This document shows, piece after piece, positions 26,074 through 36,674 of a stretch of DNA of 64,000 nt. Origin of the DNA: Streptomyces catenulae (GTDB lineage: Bacteria; Actinomycetota; Actinomycetes; Streptomycetales; Streptomycetaceae); contig NZ_JODY01000031.1 in NCBI RefSeq assembly GCF_000718015.1, positions 62,001 through 126,000 of the forward strand. The letters are read 5' to 3'. Under the pieces are notes generated by a model. It did not search any database. It had not been told where the DNA came from and saw only the letters and a list, made by a program, of their open reading frames with translations. Every line of letters begins with the position of its first letter. Position 1 is the first letter of the stretch. Position numbers and translations under genes: made by a program.

Positions 26074-26124
26074 AGCCGGAGCCCGCCTCCCGTGGTGCTG
26101 GGGTGTGGGAGGCGGGCTCCGGCT
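26074..26124 (-). terminator. strong terminator of the bldK operon
   Basis: A perfect 18-bp stem (26074-26091 with 26107-26124) has a 15-nt loop. On the minus strand it is followed by TTTT (26074-26071), so it is a true intrinsic terminator for bldKE. It also bounds the upstream side of the SUKH gene. Confidence 0.85.
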
Positions 26125-26149
26125 CCGGGCGGAGGCGGTTGAGACCGGG

Positions 26150-27307
<1,158 letters not shown>

Positions 27308-27319
27308 GGTGATGGCTCC

Positions 27320-28381
27320 CTAGCCCAGCCGGGGCTTGATCTGCTCGGTGAAGAAGGTCTGACGCTGCTCCGTGCTGAGGTGGCAGGCGGCGGCCCGCCC
27401 GTCCGGCAGCGTCGGACGCTGCTCGGTGCACAGCCCGCCGGAGACCTCGGCGGGGAAGGCGCAGCGCGGGTTGAAGGCGCAGCCCGACGGCGGGTTCAGC
27501 AGGCTCGGCGGCGACCCGGGGATCGGGTACAGCGCCTCGTCGACGTCGGAGGAGAGCCGCGGCATGGAGCTGAGCAGACCCCAGGTGTACGGGTGCTGCG
27601 GCTGCGTCAGGATCTCCTTGACCGAACCGCGCTCCACCGCCCGGCCCGCGTACATCACGAGCAGGTCGTCGGCGGTGTCGGCGACCACGCCGAGGTCGTG
27701 GGTGATCAGGATGATCGCGGAGCCGAACTCCTGCTGGAGGTCCTTGAGGAGGTCGAGGATCTGCGCCTGGACGGTGACGTCCAGCGCGGTCGTCGGCTCG
27801 TCCGCGATCAGCAGCTCGGGGTTGCAGACCAGCGCCATCGCGATCATCGCGCGCTGGCGCATACCGCCGGAGAACTGGTGCGGGTAGTCGTCCACCCGCA
27901 GGCTCGGCTGCGGGATGCCGACCTTGGTCAGCATCTCGATGGCGCGCTGGCGGCCCTCGCGCTTGGAGGCGCCGGTGTGCTTCATGAACGGCTCGGCGAT
28001 CTGCCGCCCGACCGTGTAGTACGGCGACAGGGCGGTCAGCGCGTCCTGGAAGATCATCGCCATCTTGTTGCCGCGGAGCTTCTCCAGGGTCTTCTCCCGG
28101 GCTCCGGTCAGCTCCTGGCCGTCCAGTCGGATCTCGCCGCTGATCGACGTCGACTTGGGGTTGTGCAGCCCCAGGACGGCGAGGTTGGTGACGGACTTGC
28201 CGGAGCCCGACTCGCCGACGATGCCGAGGGTCTGGCCCCGCTCCAGGTTGAAGGAGAGGCCGTCGACCGCCTTGACGATGCCGTCCTCCGTGGAGAACCG
28301 CACGTGCAGGTCGCGCACGGACAGGAAGGGGTCGGACCCGGTCGGGGCCGGTGTGCCTTCGGTCGTGGGGAGTGTGGTCAC
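27320..28381 (-). CDS. bldKD: oligopeptide ABC transporter ATPase, BldKD-like (DppD type)
   Basis: A 353-residue ATPase with an intact N-terminus ([26 protein letters not shown]), exactly the part missing from the two paralogues starting at 15002 and 22522. Walker A is GESGSGKS, the signature is [15 protein letters not shown], Walker B is [12 protein letters not shown] and the C-terminal Cys zone contains GCAFNPRC. The GTG at 28381 has AGGAG 7-8 nt upstream and lies 11 bp from the bldKC stop. It serves as an internal reference for what a complete D subunit looks like in this genome. Confidence 0.82.
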   Translation of the reverse strand: MTTLPTTEGTPAPTGSDPFLSVRDLHVRFSTEDGIVKAVDGLSFNLERGQTLGIVGESGSGKSVTNLAVLGLHNPKSTSISGEIRLDGQELTGAREKTLEKLRGNKMAMIFQDALTALSPYYTVGRQIAEPFMKHTGASKREGRQRAIEMLTKVGIPQPSLRVDDYPHQFSGGMRQRAMIAMALVCNPELLIADEPTTALDVTVQAQILDLLKDLQQEFGSAIILITHDLGVVADTADDLLVMYAGRAVERGSVKEILTQPQHPYTWGLLSSMPRLSSDVDEALYPIPGSPPSLLNPPSGCAFNPRCAFPAEVSGGLCTEQRPTLPDGRAAACHLSTEQRQTFFTEQIKPRLG

Positions 28382-28392
28382 TTCAGGCTCTC

Positions 28393-29364
28393 CTAGGACA
28401 GGCGCACGCGCGGGTCGATGAAGGCGTACGCCGCGTCCACGATGATGTTGAACACCAGGATCAGGGCGGCGCTGAAGAGCATCACGCCCAGCACCATGGG
28501 CAGATCGAGGGTGGTGACGGAGTCGATCGCCAGCCGGCCGATACCGGCGAGCGAGAAGGTGAACTCGGTGATCATGGCGCCGCCGAACAGCGAGCTGAGG
28601 TCCATGCCGAGGATGGTGACGATGGGGATCAGCGAACCGCGCCAGGCGTACCGCAGGAAGACGTAACGGGCGGGCATGCCCTTCGCCTTGGCGGTGCGGA
28701 CGTGCTCCTCCTGGAGCTGCTCGATCATCGTCGAGCGGGACATACGGGTGTACTGCGCGGTGAAGATCGTCGACATGACCAGCCACGGCAGCAGCAGGCC
28801 CATGAACCAGCCCGCCGGGTTGCTGGTCAGATCCACGTACTTCGGCGAGTCCATGATGCCGCTGTAGACGAAGATGCCCAGGACGATGGGGCCGAGGATG
28901 TAGATCTGCACCGAGCTGAGGACCATCGAGATGCTGGTGACGGCCTTGTCCAGGAAGGTGCCACGCTTCCACGCGGCGAGCAGACCGGCGCCGATGCCGA
29001 TGACGAGGAACGCGACGGCGCCGCCGAGGGCCAGCGAGGCGGTGGTGGGCAGCCGGTCGATCATCGTCGACCAGACGTCCTGCTTGGTGGCGAACGAGTA
29101 GCCGAAGCAGGGGGCGCCGCAGTGCCCGATGCTGTAGTCGCGGCCGACGAAGATGCCGGAGAGGAAGTCCCAGTACTGCGTCGGCAGGGGCTTGTCGAGG
29201 CCGAGGTTCTGGTGGATCAGGGCGATGTTGTCGGCGGTGCAGTTCTTACCGCAGGCCATCAGGGCCGGGTCGCCGACCGCGAAGAACACGAAGAAGGTGA
29301 CGGCGCTCAGCAGGATGAGGGTGACGATCGCGCCGAACGTCCGGCGAAATAGAAAGGGAAGCAT
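28393..29364 (-). CDS. bldKC: oligopeptide ABC transporter permease, BldKC-like (DppB type)
   Basis: A 323-residue permease with six predicted helices. The N-terminus MLPFLFRRTFGAIVTLILLS is typical, and the first external loop is long and Cys-containing (ACGKNCTADNIALIHQNLGL). The EAA loop reads EHVRTAKAKGMPARYVFLRY, followed by RGSLIPIVTILGMDLSSLFGG. Sequence similarity to the DppB-type genes starting at 14086 and 20647 is modest, so this transporter is an older relative. A GC-rich hairpin separates it from the lipoprotein gene upstream. Confidence 0.8.
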   Translation of the reverse strand: MLPFLFRRTFGAIVTLILLSAVTFFVFFAVGDPALMACGKNCTADNIALIHQNLGLDKPLPTQYWDFLSGIFVGRDYSIGHCGAPCFGYSFATKQDVWSTMIDRLPTTASLALGGAVAFLVIGIGAGLLAAWKRGTFLDKAVTSISMVLSSVQIYILGPIVLGIFVYSGIMDSPKYVDLTSNPAGWFMGLLLPWLVMSTIFTAQYTRMSRSTMIEQLQEEHVRTAKAKGMPARYVFLRYAWRGSLIPIVTILGMDLSSLFGGAMITEFTFSLAGIGRLAIDSVTTLDLPMVLGVMLFSAALILVFNIIVDAAYAFIDPRVRLS

Positions 29365-29424
29365 GACAGTTCGCTGCTCTCAGGACGGCGGCGGCTGTGG
29401 GCGATGAGGGGTGGCAAGAAGGCC

Positions 29425-29462
29425 CCGGAGAGCGCGCGCTCCGCCGTGCGCGCGCTCTCCGG
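29425..29462 (-). terminator. attenuator hairpin between bldKB and bldKC
   Basis: A perfect 14-bp stem, CCGGAGAGCGCGCG (29425-29438) with CGCGCGCTCTCCGG (29449-29462), has a 10-nt loop. It sits right after the lipoprotein stop, as the hairpin at 13929-13957 does in cluster 1, and likely keeps binding-protein mRNA in excess. Confidence 0.7.
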
Positions 29463-29478
29463 AGTGCCTTCCGGACGC

Positions 29479-31278
29479 TTACTTCTTCAGGAAGAGCGTG
29501 TTCGGGTCGATGTAGCTGACGTCGTTGTTGTAACGGGCGCCGCCGATGTTCGAGCCGTAGAGCTGGAGCGTCTTCGTGTAGAAGACCGGGGCTGCCGGGT
29601 TGACCTTCTCCACGATGTACTGGTGCAGCTTCTGCCACTCCTCGGTCGCCTTCTTCGCGTCAGCGATCTTGCTGATGCGGGCGATCTCCTCGTTCACGTG
29701 CTTGTCGTTCACGTGCGAGTAGTTCGACGAGCCGTCCTGGATGGTGGTGCCGTCGTACGACGGCGGGATCACCGTGGAGGCGTCCGGCCAGTCCTGGCCC
29801 CAGCCGGTCATGTAGATGTCGAAGCCGTTGTCGACCTTGCCCATCTGCTGGTACCAGGAGGCGGCGTCGACCTCCTTCTTCTGCACGTTGAAGCCGGCCT
29901 TGTTCAGCGCGTCCTCGATGAGGACGGCCTCCTTCTGGCGCGCCTCGGTGTTGGAGTAGGCGTAGACGAGCTTCATGCCCTTCTTGCCCGCCTCCTTCAG
30001 GAGCTTCGCGGCCTTCTCCGGCTCACCGTTGGGGTGCGAGAGCTTGCCGTAGGGGTCGTAGCCCTTCTTGTAGCCCGCGACGGTGGGGGCGAGCAGACCG
30101 CCCGCGACCTCGCCGCCGTAGCTGCCGCCGTTGACCCGGACGATCTGGGCGCTGGGCAGCGCGTAGGTGATGGCGTCACGGATCCGCTTGTCCTTGATGC
30201 GGTCCATGTTGAAGTTCATCTGCCACACGTAGGGCTGGTAGCCCTGCACCAGACGCTTGCTGGCGCTGGGGTTGTCCAGCACCTGCTTGGTCGTGGTGGG
30301 CTCGACCGCGTTGGTGAGGCTGATGGCGCTCTTGGCCTCGCCCTGGTCGGCCATCAGGCGCTTGGTGGAGTCCGACGCCTGGTGGTTGAAGGTGATGTTG
30401 TACCCGTCCGGGTACTGGTGCCGCATCGAGTCGGTCTTCGGGTCCCAGTTGGTGTTGCGCACCAGCTGCATGGACTTACCGGCCTTGAACGACGCGATCT
30501 TGTACGGGCCGGCGGAGACCGGCTTGACGTCGTAGTTGTCCTTGGTGTCCTTGGCGCCGTCCGGGACCACGCTGTAGCCCGGCATGGTCAGCGCGTAGGG
30601 CAGCTGCGACTGGGGCTGCTTGAAGTGGAAGACGATGGTCTTCTCGTCCGGGGTGTCCAGGACGGTCTTCGGCAGGTGGTCACCCTTGTACGGGCCGTCC
30701 GGCAGCGCCTTGCGGTAGGTGGTGCCGCCGCCCGACAGCCACTGCTGGATGTAGGTGGGACCGTCGGTGATGAACTTCGCGTAGGTGCGCTCGACGGTGT
30801 GGCGGATGTCCTTCGAGGTGATCGGCGTGCCGTCCTCGAACTTGATGCCGTCCTTGAGCTTGTACGTCCAGGTCTTGCCGCCGTCGGACATCTGCCCGGC
30901 GTCGGTGGCGAGGTCGCCGACGACCTTCTGCTTGCCGCTGTCGTCCTGCTGGAAGCTGGTGAGCCCGCGGAAGATCAGCTGCGACAGCGACTTCATGTCG
31001 CTGACGTACATCTGCGCCGGGTCCAGGTGGTTGTAGCTGTCACGCTGGTAGACGCGGATGGTGCCGCCGGACCTGGCGCCCTTGACCTCCTTGGCCGGGC
31101 CTGCCGAGTCGGCCGCGGTACCGAGCGGGACGCTGTCGGCCTGGGACGCCGCGTCGCTGTCCGTCTGGGACTTGTCCTTGTCGTTACCGCTGCCGGCGCT
31201 GCAGCCGGTGAGCGCGAGCGAACCGGCCGCGAGGGCCACTATCGCCGCGCGTGCTCTGCGCGTGGAGAGTGCGTTCAT
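29479..31278 (-). CDS. bldKB: oligopeptide-binding lipoprotein, BldKB-like
   Basis: A 599-residue SBP_bac_5 lipoprotein. The signal peptide (RRARAAIVALAAGSLALTGC) places the lipidated Cys at 26, followed by a ~45-residue Ser/Asp/Lys linker to the membrane. Family landmarks are KDGIKFEDGTPITSKDIRHT, then AGPYKIASFKAGKSMQLVRN and late YMTGWGQDWPDASTVIPP. Length and place (second in the operon) agree with BldKB. An in-frame GTG at 31290 would add four residues. I prefer the ATG at 31278 with AGGTG ~10 nt upstream. Distinct from the two closely related binding proteins of clusters 1 and 2. Confidence 0.8.
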   Translation of the reverse strand: MNALSTRRARAAIVALAAGSLALTGCSAGSGNDKDKSQTDSDAASQADSVPLGTAADSAGPAKEVKGARSGGTIRVYQRDSYNHLDPAQMYVSDMKSLSQLIFRGLTSFQQDDSGKQKVVGDLATDAGQMSDGGKTWTYKLKDGIKFEDGTPITSKDIRHTVERTYAKFITDGPTYIQQWLSGGGTTYRKALPDGPYKGDHLPKTVLDTPDEKTIVFHFKQPQSQLPYALTMPGYSVVPDGAKDTKDNYDVKPVSAGPYKIASFKAGKSMQLVRNTNWDPKTDSMRHQYPDGYNITFNHQASDSTKRLMADQGEAKSAISLTNAVEPTTTKQVLDNPSASKRLVQGYQPYVWQMNFNMDRIKDKRIRDAITYALPSAQIVRVNGGSYGGEVAGGLLAPTVAGYKKGYDPYGKLSHPNGEPEKAAKLLKEAGKKGMKLVYAYSNTEARQKEAVLIEDALNKAGFNVQKKEVDAASWYQQMGKVDNGFDIYMTGWGQDWPDASTVIPPSYDGTTIQDGSSNYSHVNDKHVNEEIARISKIADAKKATEEWQKLHQYIVEKVNPAAPVFYTKTLQLYGSNIGGARYNNDVSYIDPNTLFLKK

Positions 31279-31381
31279 GAGGTCAAGCACCTGCCTGTCA
31301 GTTTGGTGTCCTGAAGTGCTGTCCGACGTTCCCGGTGGGAGCCCGGTGCGGGGGCGACAGCGGCCCCCCTCAAGTGGACGC

Positions 31382-32416
31382 TCAGCGCCCGGATTTGGGG
31401 TCGAAGGCGTCCCGGACCGAGTCCCCGAGCAGGTTGAAGCAGAGGACGAAGATGACCATCGCGGCGCCGGGGAAGAGCAGGAAGGTCGGGTCGCTCTCGT
31501 AGATGTTGCCCGCGGTGCGGAAGAGACGGCCCCAGTCGGGGGTCGGCTCCATGATGCCGACGCCGAGGTAGGACAGGCCCGCCTCCGCGGTCACGAACAG
31601 CGGGAGCATGTAGGTGCTCTGGACCAGGATCGGGGTGACCACGTTCGGCAGCAGCTCCTTGCGGATGATCCGCCAGGGCGAGGCACCGGTGATCTTCGCG
31701 GCCTCGACGAACTCCCGCTCGCGGAGCGAGAGGACCTGACCGCGCAGGAGTCGCGCCAGACCCATCCAGCCCAGTGCCCACTGGACGAGGATCAGCGCCA
31801 CCACCCGGATGTAGGTGGGGGTCTCGTCGCCCGGCGGGACGAAGAGCGCCACGACGACGGGCATGAACGCCACGAACGTCAGCTGGCTGGGGAAGGCCAT
31901 CAGGAAGTCCATGACCCGGCCGAGCCAGTAGTCGGTACGGCCGCCGAGATATCCGGCGGTGACACCCAGGATGGTGCCGGTGATGACCACCAGAATCGTT
32001 ACGGCTACCGAGATGCCCAGCGAGGTCCGCATGCCGTACAGCAGCTGGGTGAAGAGGTCCCGGCCGAGCTGCGGCTCGATGCCGAACCAGAAGTCCCCGG
32101 AGACACCGCCGTTCGGGCCGGACGGGAAGCCGAACTCGTCGAGCAGGTTCGGGTCGCTGTTGGAGTAGAACGTGTAGGGGTCCTTGCCGTACAGCGAGGC
32201 GATGACCGGGGCGAGCGCCGAGATGACGAAGAACGCCAGGACGACGATGCCGCAGAACATACCGGTGCGGTCGCGCTTGAACCGCGCCCACATCAGTTGG
32301 CCGGGGGAACGGCCGACGAGCTCACCGCCCTTGCTGTTCTTCTCCTTCTTCAGACCCTCCGGCTCCAGCCCTGGGGAATCGGACTGTGCAGCCGCGGTCT
32401 GGGATGGACTAGTCAT
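31382..32416 (-). CDS. bldKA: oligopeptide ABC transporter permease, BldKA-like (DppC type)
   Basis: A 344-residue DppC-type permease and first gene of the operon. The cytoplasmic N-terminus (about 45 residues, Gln/Ser/Lys-rich) precedes TM1 (MFCGIVVLAFFVISALAPVI). The external loop has FGIEPQLGRDLFTQLLYGMR, and the EAA loop lies at LREREFVEAAKITGASPWRI. It ends GDSVRDAFDPKSGR, which shows the normal end of DppC that the two other clusters lack (they stop at GDAVRDAL). The ATG is at 32416. No strong SD is visible. Confidence 0.8.
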   Translation of the reverse strand: MTSPSQTAAAQSDSPGLEPEGLKKEKNSKGGELVGRSPGQLMWARFKRDRTGMFCGIVVLAFFVISALAPVIASLYGKDPYTFYSNSDPNLLDEFGFPSGPNGGVSGDFWFGIEPQLGRDLFTQLLYGMRTSLGISVAVTILVVITGTILGVTAGYLGGRTDYWLGRVMDFLMAFPSQLTFVAFMPVVVALFVPPGDETPTYIRVVALILVQWALGWMGLARLLRGQVLSLREREFVEAAKITGASPWRIIRKELLPNVVTPILVQSTYMLPLFVTAEAGLSYLGVGIMEPTPDWGRLFRTAGNIYESDPTFLLFPGAAMVIFVLCFNLLGDSVRDAFDPKSGR

Positions 32417-32837
32417 CGCGAAGTGCCCCCGCGCCGAGTTCTCTTGGAACGTGAAGCGGCGCCGGTCGCACCGCTGGATGAGCGGACTTTCGCAAGTGAT
32501 TTATGGCGGAGTCAAGGGGATCGGGTGGGCTGATGCGCAGGTCGTTCGCTTCTTGAGCGAAGATTGCGCAGATCGACGCAAGGGCGTGCTTGACACTCCA
32601 CGAAGATGTACGGAATAACGGACATAAGCCGCTCAATTGCCGTAACGTGACGGCAACTTGGCCGTCACTTCACCGGTATGCGGACGCGCCTTGCTGAACT
32701 GCGTACGGCCGCGGGGGTGCCGCGGGCCGTCCGGCGGGCGAACGTCACCCCCAGCACATCCTGGGTCACCGACCGTACGCCGTCCACGCGCGGTGGCCGA
32801 AAACCGATGCTCGGACGGTGGCCGGGTGCCGGGCCCG
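32417..32837 (-). promoter_or_regulatory. 421-bp bldK control region with overlapping inverted repeats
   Basis: AT-richer DNA between the peptidase stop and bldKA, where the bldK promoter should lie. TTGCCGT-N6-ACGGCAA (32637-32656) is a perfect inverted repeat. It overlaps a second, GTGACGG-N8-CCGTCAC (32647-32668). A third short hairpin, TTCGCT-N5-AGCGAA, lies near 32545. On the plus strand there is also a perfect TTGACA near 32590 with no plus-strand gene behind it. I cannot assign the minus-strand -35/-10. Confidence 0.5.
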
Positions 32838-35018
32838 TCAGCTCGTCTCGGTGAGCCCCAACGACCGCCGCAGGAAGTCCACCTGGAGCAGCAGCAGGTT
32901 CTCCGCGACCTGCTCCTGCGGCGTCATGTGGGTCACGCCGGACAGCGGCAGCACCTCGTGCGGACGGCCGGCCGCCAGCAGCGCGGAGGAGAGCCGCAGC
33001 GAGTGCGCCACCACGACGTTGTCGTCCGCCAGCCCGTGGATGACCATCATCGGGCGGTGCGGCTCCCGCGCCCCGGACAACCCCTCGTCCGTGACCAGGG
33101 AGTTCGCCGCGTACACCGCCGGTTCCTCGTCCGGGTGGCCCAGATAGCGCTCCTGGTAGTGCGTGTCGTAGAGCCGCAGGTCGGTGACGGGGGCGCCGAC
33201 GATCGCCGCGTGGAAGACGTCCGGGCGGCGCAGCGCGGCCAGCGCCGCGAGGTAGCCGCCGAACGACCAGCCGCGGATCGCGACCCGCGTCAGATCCAGC
33301 GGGAAGCGGTCGGCCAGCCCGTGCAGCGCGTCCACCTGGTCCTGGAGCACCGGCTCCGCCACCCGCCGGGAGAGGGACTTCTCCCACGCGGGGGAGCGGC
33401 CCGGGGTGCCCCGGCCGTCCGCGACGACCACCGCGAACCCCTGGTTCGCGAACCACTGCGACGTCAGATGGGCGTGGTGCGCCGCGACCACCCGCTGCCC
33501 GTGCGGACCGCCGTACGGATCCATCAGCACCGGCAGCGGACCGTCGCCCTCCGTGTGGCCCTCCGGGAGCAGCACCGCGCACGGAATGTCCCGCTCCCCG
33601 GCGAGAACCAGCCGTGGCCGCGCCGTCAGCACCGGCTGCTGGGCGTACGAGCCGATCGCCGCGACGCGCTCCTCGGTGCCGTCCGCGGCCAGCCGCACCA
33701 CCTCGACCTGCGCCCCGGGCCGCACCAGGCTCGCCTGCGTCAGCACCACCACGTCGCCGCCGCGGACCGCCGACGTCACCGTCGGGTACGGCCGGGCGCC
33801 GAGCCGCGCCACCGCCGCCGGGCCGTCGCCGCGGTGGCGCACCCGGTGGACGCCGATGTCGTGGTTCTCCGGGCCGCTCGCCGCGAAGAGGATGTCGTCG
33901 TCGCCGATGTCCAGCACCGCGCGGACGTGCAGCGGCGCCGCGGTCAGCGCCCGGTCCCCGGCGAACAGCCGCCGCGCGCCCGGCGCCACCCCGTCCGGGG
34001 TGTCCGCGACCCGCACCAGCCGCCCGTCCGGCGTCCACGCGGGGGTGCCGGGGATCAGCTCGTTCCACGCCGGGTCGGTGTCCTCGTGCACCGTGCGCGT
34101 CGCGCCGGTGCCCTCGTCGACCGTCAGATACCGCTGGGTGCGCTGGTCGCGGCTCTGGACCAGGAGCAGCGGCGGGCCCGCCGCCGACCAGTGCACCCGG
34201 GCGAGGTACGGGAACCGCTCGCGGTCCCACACCACGTCCGTGCGGGAGCCGTCGAGGCCCAGGAAGGCCAGCGCGACTTCGGCGTTGGGGGTGCCCGCCG
34301 CCGGGTACGCGACCTCGGCGGGGCGCCGGTCCGGGTGCGCCGGGTCGGCGATCCACCAGCGGCGCACCGGCGCGGTGTCGACCCGCGCGGCCAGCAGCCG
34401 GTCGCTCCCCGGCGACCACCAGAAGCCGCGGTGGCGGCCCATCTCCTCCGCGGCGATGAACTCCGCGAGCCCCCAGGTCACTTCGGGCCCGTCCGGGGTG
34501 GCCAGCGCCCGGTCGTCGCCGTCGCCCGCGCCGTCGGCCCGCACCACCCGCAGCGCGCCGTCCGCGGCGTACGCCACGTACCGGCCGTCGGGGGAGGGGC
34601 GCGGGTCGACGACCGTGCCGGTGGCGGGGAGTTCGCGGGCGGTGCCGGCCCGCAGCTCGGCGGCGAACAGGCGGCCCGACAGGGCGAACGCCGCCACCTC
34701 GACCGCCGCGTCGACCGCGTAGCCGACGACGCCCGCCGAACCGTCCCGGGTGCGCTCCCGGCGGGCCCGTTCGGTCGCCGACAGCTCCTCCTCGGCGCCC
34801 GCGAGCAGGGCGGATGGGTCGGCGGCGGTGAACTCCCGGCCCTCGGCGACGTCGAGGACCCACAGCCGCTGGGTCCGGTCGGTGCCGGAGCCGGAGCGGA
34901 GGAAGACGACGCGGGCGCCGTCCGGCGAGACGGTGTAGCCGCGCGGCGCGCCCAGGGTGAAGCGCTGCGTACGGGCGTGCTGGCGCGGAAACGGCACGGA
35001 GGCAGACGGTCCGGTCAT
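32838..35018 (-). CDS. S9 family prolyl oligopeptidase / dipeptidyl peptidase IV-like
   Basis: A 726-residue serine peptidase with an N-terminal beta-propeller (DPPIV_N, ~20-480, strands such as YTVSPDGARVVFLRS) and a C-terminal alpha/beta hydrolase (~490-720). The nucleophile is Ser585 in GWSFGGY. Asp lies in HGLADDNV and His in GVTHM. It should cleave dipeptides or short peptides after Pro or Ala. No signal peptide is visible, so it is probably cytoplasmic and may process imported peptides. The ATG at 35018 lies 7 nt after TAGGGT (35031-35026 on the minus strand), a leaderless-type arrangement. A longer frame to 35390 lacks support. Confidence 0.88.
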   Translation of the reverse strand: MTGPSASVPFPRQHARTQRFTLGAPRGYTVSPDGARVVFLRSGSGTDRTQRLWVLDVAEGREFTAADPSALLAGAEEELSATERARRERTRDGSAGVVGYAVDAAVEVAAFALSGRLFAAELRAGTARELPATGTVVDPRPSPDGRYVAYAADGALRVVRADGAGDGDDRALATPDGPEVTWGLAEFIAAEEMGRHRGFWWSPGSDRLLAARVDTAPVRRWWIADPAHPDRRPAEVAYPAAGTPNAEVALAFLGLDGSRTDVVWDRERFPYLARVHWSAAGPPLLLVQSRDQRTQRYLTVDEGTGATRTVHEDTDPAWNELIPGTPAWTPDGRLVRVADTPDGVAPGARRLFAGDRALTAAPLHVRAVLDIGDDDILFAASGPENHDIGVHRVRHRGDGPAAVARLGARPYPTVTSAVRGGDVVVLTQASLVRPGAQVEVVRLAADGTEERVAAIGSYAQQPVLTARPRLVLAGERDIPCAVLLPEGHTEGDGPLPVLMDPYGGPHGQRVVAAHHAHLTSQWFANQGFAVVVADGRGTPGRSPAWEKSLSRRVAEPVLQDQVDALHGLADRFPLDLTRVAIRGWSFGGYLAALAALRRPDVFHAAIVGAPVTDLRLYDTHYQERYLGHPDEEPAVYAANSLVTDEGLSGAREPHRPMMVIHGLADDNVVVAHSLRLSSALLAAGRPHEVLPLSGVTHMTPQEQVAENLLLLQVDFLRRSLGLTETS

Positions 35019-35292
35019 GGGCCCGACCCTATGGCGTCCGCCCGCCCCGCGGACGGAACTCGGGAGACCGCCCGTCCGGCGGTCGGAACGGCACCCGTCG
35101 CAGCAGCGAATCCGGTGTGCGCCCCTCGTCTGCTCCCGTGCACCGACATATGCGCGCGCGCGGAAAGTTATGATCCCTTGCGCGTGGTGGGTACGGGGTA
35201 AAGAGCCCTTTGCACACGCGGGAGTTGGGCCGTGACGACGGCTCGGCACCCTCATAACTGTCAGGTCCGTGCGTACTTGGAGGTGAACCGCC

Positions 35293-35487
35293 GTGGCACT
35301 CTCGATTTCGGCGGTGGTGCTGCTGGCGATCATCGTCTTCTTGCTGGTCAAGAAGGCCGGGCTGAAGGGCGGGCATGCGTTTGTGTGCATGCTGCTGGGC
35401 TTCTATCTCGCCAGCTCGTCCGTGGCCCCGACGATCAAGCAGCTGACGACGAACGTCGCCGGGATGCTCGGGGGTATCAAATTCTGA
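35293..35487 (+). CDS. small conserved membrane protein
   Basis: A 64-residue protein with one strong transmembrane helix (~4-20, ISAVVLLAIIVFLLV), a Lys/Gly turn, and a second hydrophobic stretch (~28-45). No enzymatic motif is visible. It looks like a small integral membrane protein widely conserved in streptomycetes. The GTG at 35293 has GGAGGT (35279-35284) 8 nt upstream, a strong ribosome site. It stands alone. The region before it (35160-35290) is AT-richer and likely holds its promoter. A different frame starting at 35232 was rejected. Confidence 0.75.
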   Translation: MALSISAVVLLAIIVFLLVKKAGLKGGHAFVCMLLGFYLASSSVAPTIKQLTTNVAGMLGGIKF

Positions 35488-35676
35488 CGTACAGCGCGTA
35501 GGGCCTGCGACACGACGCCCACACCGCCCGCCCGGCCTCCGGACCACGCCCCGGGGCCGGGCGGCGGCATGTCCGCGTCCGGGTCCGCCGGGCGACGGGG
35601 TGGGCCGCGCGCGGGCGCCGCGGCGGCCACCGGGCGCGTGTGCCGGGCGCGGGCCCCGGGCTCGTAGGCTGTTCCC

Positions 35677-36648
35677 ATGACGGAGCCCGCCCCCACCCCG
35701 CCCGCGCCCCCCGGCGCCGACCGGCCCCGCCGTCTGCTGCTGGTGCACGCGCACCCGGACGACGAGTCCATCAACAACGGCGTCACGATGGCCAGGTACG
35801 CCGCCGAGGGCGCCCACGTCACGCTCGTGACCTGCACCCGCGGCGAGGAGGGCGAGGTCATCCCGCCCGAGCTGGCGCAGCTGGCGCCCGACCGGGACGA
35901 CACCCTCGGCCCGTACCGCGTCGGCGAACTGGCCGCGGCGATGGCCGCGCTCGGCGTCGCCGACCACCGCTTCCTGGGCGGCGCGGGACGCTACCGCGAC
36001 TCCGGGATGATGGGCGCCCCGCAGAACGACCGCCCCGGCGCCTTCTGGGCGACGCCGGTCGACGAGGCGGCCGCCCATCTCGTCGCCGTGGTCCGCGAGG
36101 TCCGCCCGCAGGTCCTGGTCACCTACGACCCGGACGGCGGCTACGGCCACCCCGATCACATCCAGGCCCACCGGGTCGCGATGCGCGCCGCGGAGCTGGC
36201 CGCCGACGGCGCCTTCCGGCCCGACCTCGGCGCACCGTGTGCGATCGAAAAGATCTACTGGAACTGCAGCCCCCGCTCGGAGGTCGAGAAGGGCTTCGCC
36301 GCGCTGCGCGCCGCGGGCCGTTCCTTCCCCGGCATCGCCGCCGTCGACGACGTCCCCGGTGTGGTGGCGGACGGCGAGGTCACCGCGGAGATCGCGGGTA
36401 CGGAGGCGCAGCGCGCGGCGAAGACCGCCGCGATGCGGGCGCACGCCACCCAGATCGCGGTCGACGGCCCGTTCTTCGCCCTCTCCAACGACCTCGGGCA
36501 GCCGCTCTTCGGCACCGAGTACTACCGGCTCGTGCGGGGCACGCCGGTCCCGGCGGCCGGGGGCCGGGAGGACGACCTCTTCGCCGGGGTCCCCGGCGGC
36601 GCCACCGGCACGTACTCCACCGACGGCCACCGGGAGGCGGGCGCATGA
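35677..36648 (+). CDS. mshB: MshB, N-acetylglucosaminyl-inositol deacetylase (mycothiol synthesis)
   Basis: A 323-residue zinc deacetylase that converts GlcNAc-Ins to GlcN-Ins in mycothiol biosynthesis. Zinc ligands are visible as His26 and Asp29 in AHPDDE and His161 in GHPDH, matching the PIG-L/LmbE family. The C-terminal region has the substrate-cap stretch typical of MshB ([20 protein letters not shown]). The ATG at 35677 follows TAGGCT (35665-35670) at 6 nt, with no SD, so leaderless transcription is likely. Its TGA overlaps the ATG of the next gene (ATGA), which suggests coupling. Confidence 0.9.
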   Translation: MTEPAPTPPAPPGADRPRRLLLVHAHPDDESINNGVTMARYAAEGAHVTLVTCTRGEEGEVIPPELAQLAPDRDDTLGPYRVGELAAAMAALGVADHRFLGGAGRYRDSGMMGAPQNDRPGAFWATPVDEAAAHLVAVVREVRPQVLVTYDPDGGYGHPDHIQAHRVAMRAAELAADGAFRPDLGAPCAIEKIYWNCSPRSEVEKGFAALRAAGRSFPGIAAVDDVPGVVADGEVTAEIAGTEAQRAAKTAAMRAHATQIAVDGPFFALSNDLGQPLFGTEYYRLVRGTPVPAAGGREDDLFAGVPGGATGTYSTDGHREAGA

Positions 36649-36674
36649 GCGAGGACGGGCGCATGAGCGAGGAG
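36639..36674 (+). repeat. 18-bp tandem duplication carrying two start codons
   Basis: GGGCGCATGAGCGAGGAC (36639-36656) is repeated with one change at 36657-36674. Each copy carries an in-frame ATG (36645 and 36663), and each ATG has its own GAGG/GGAGG sequence upstream. Confidence 0.8.

Noticed and set aside
32586..32620. Plus-strand promoter starting at a perfect TTGACA near 32590
   Set aside because: No good -10 at 16-18 nt spacing and no plus-strand gene follows. An antisense transcript is possible but unsupported.
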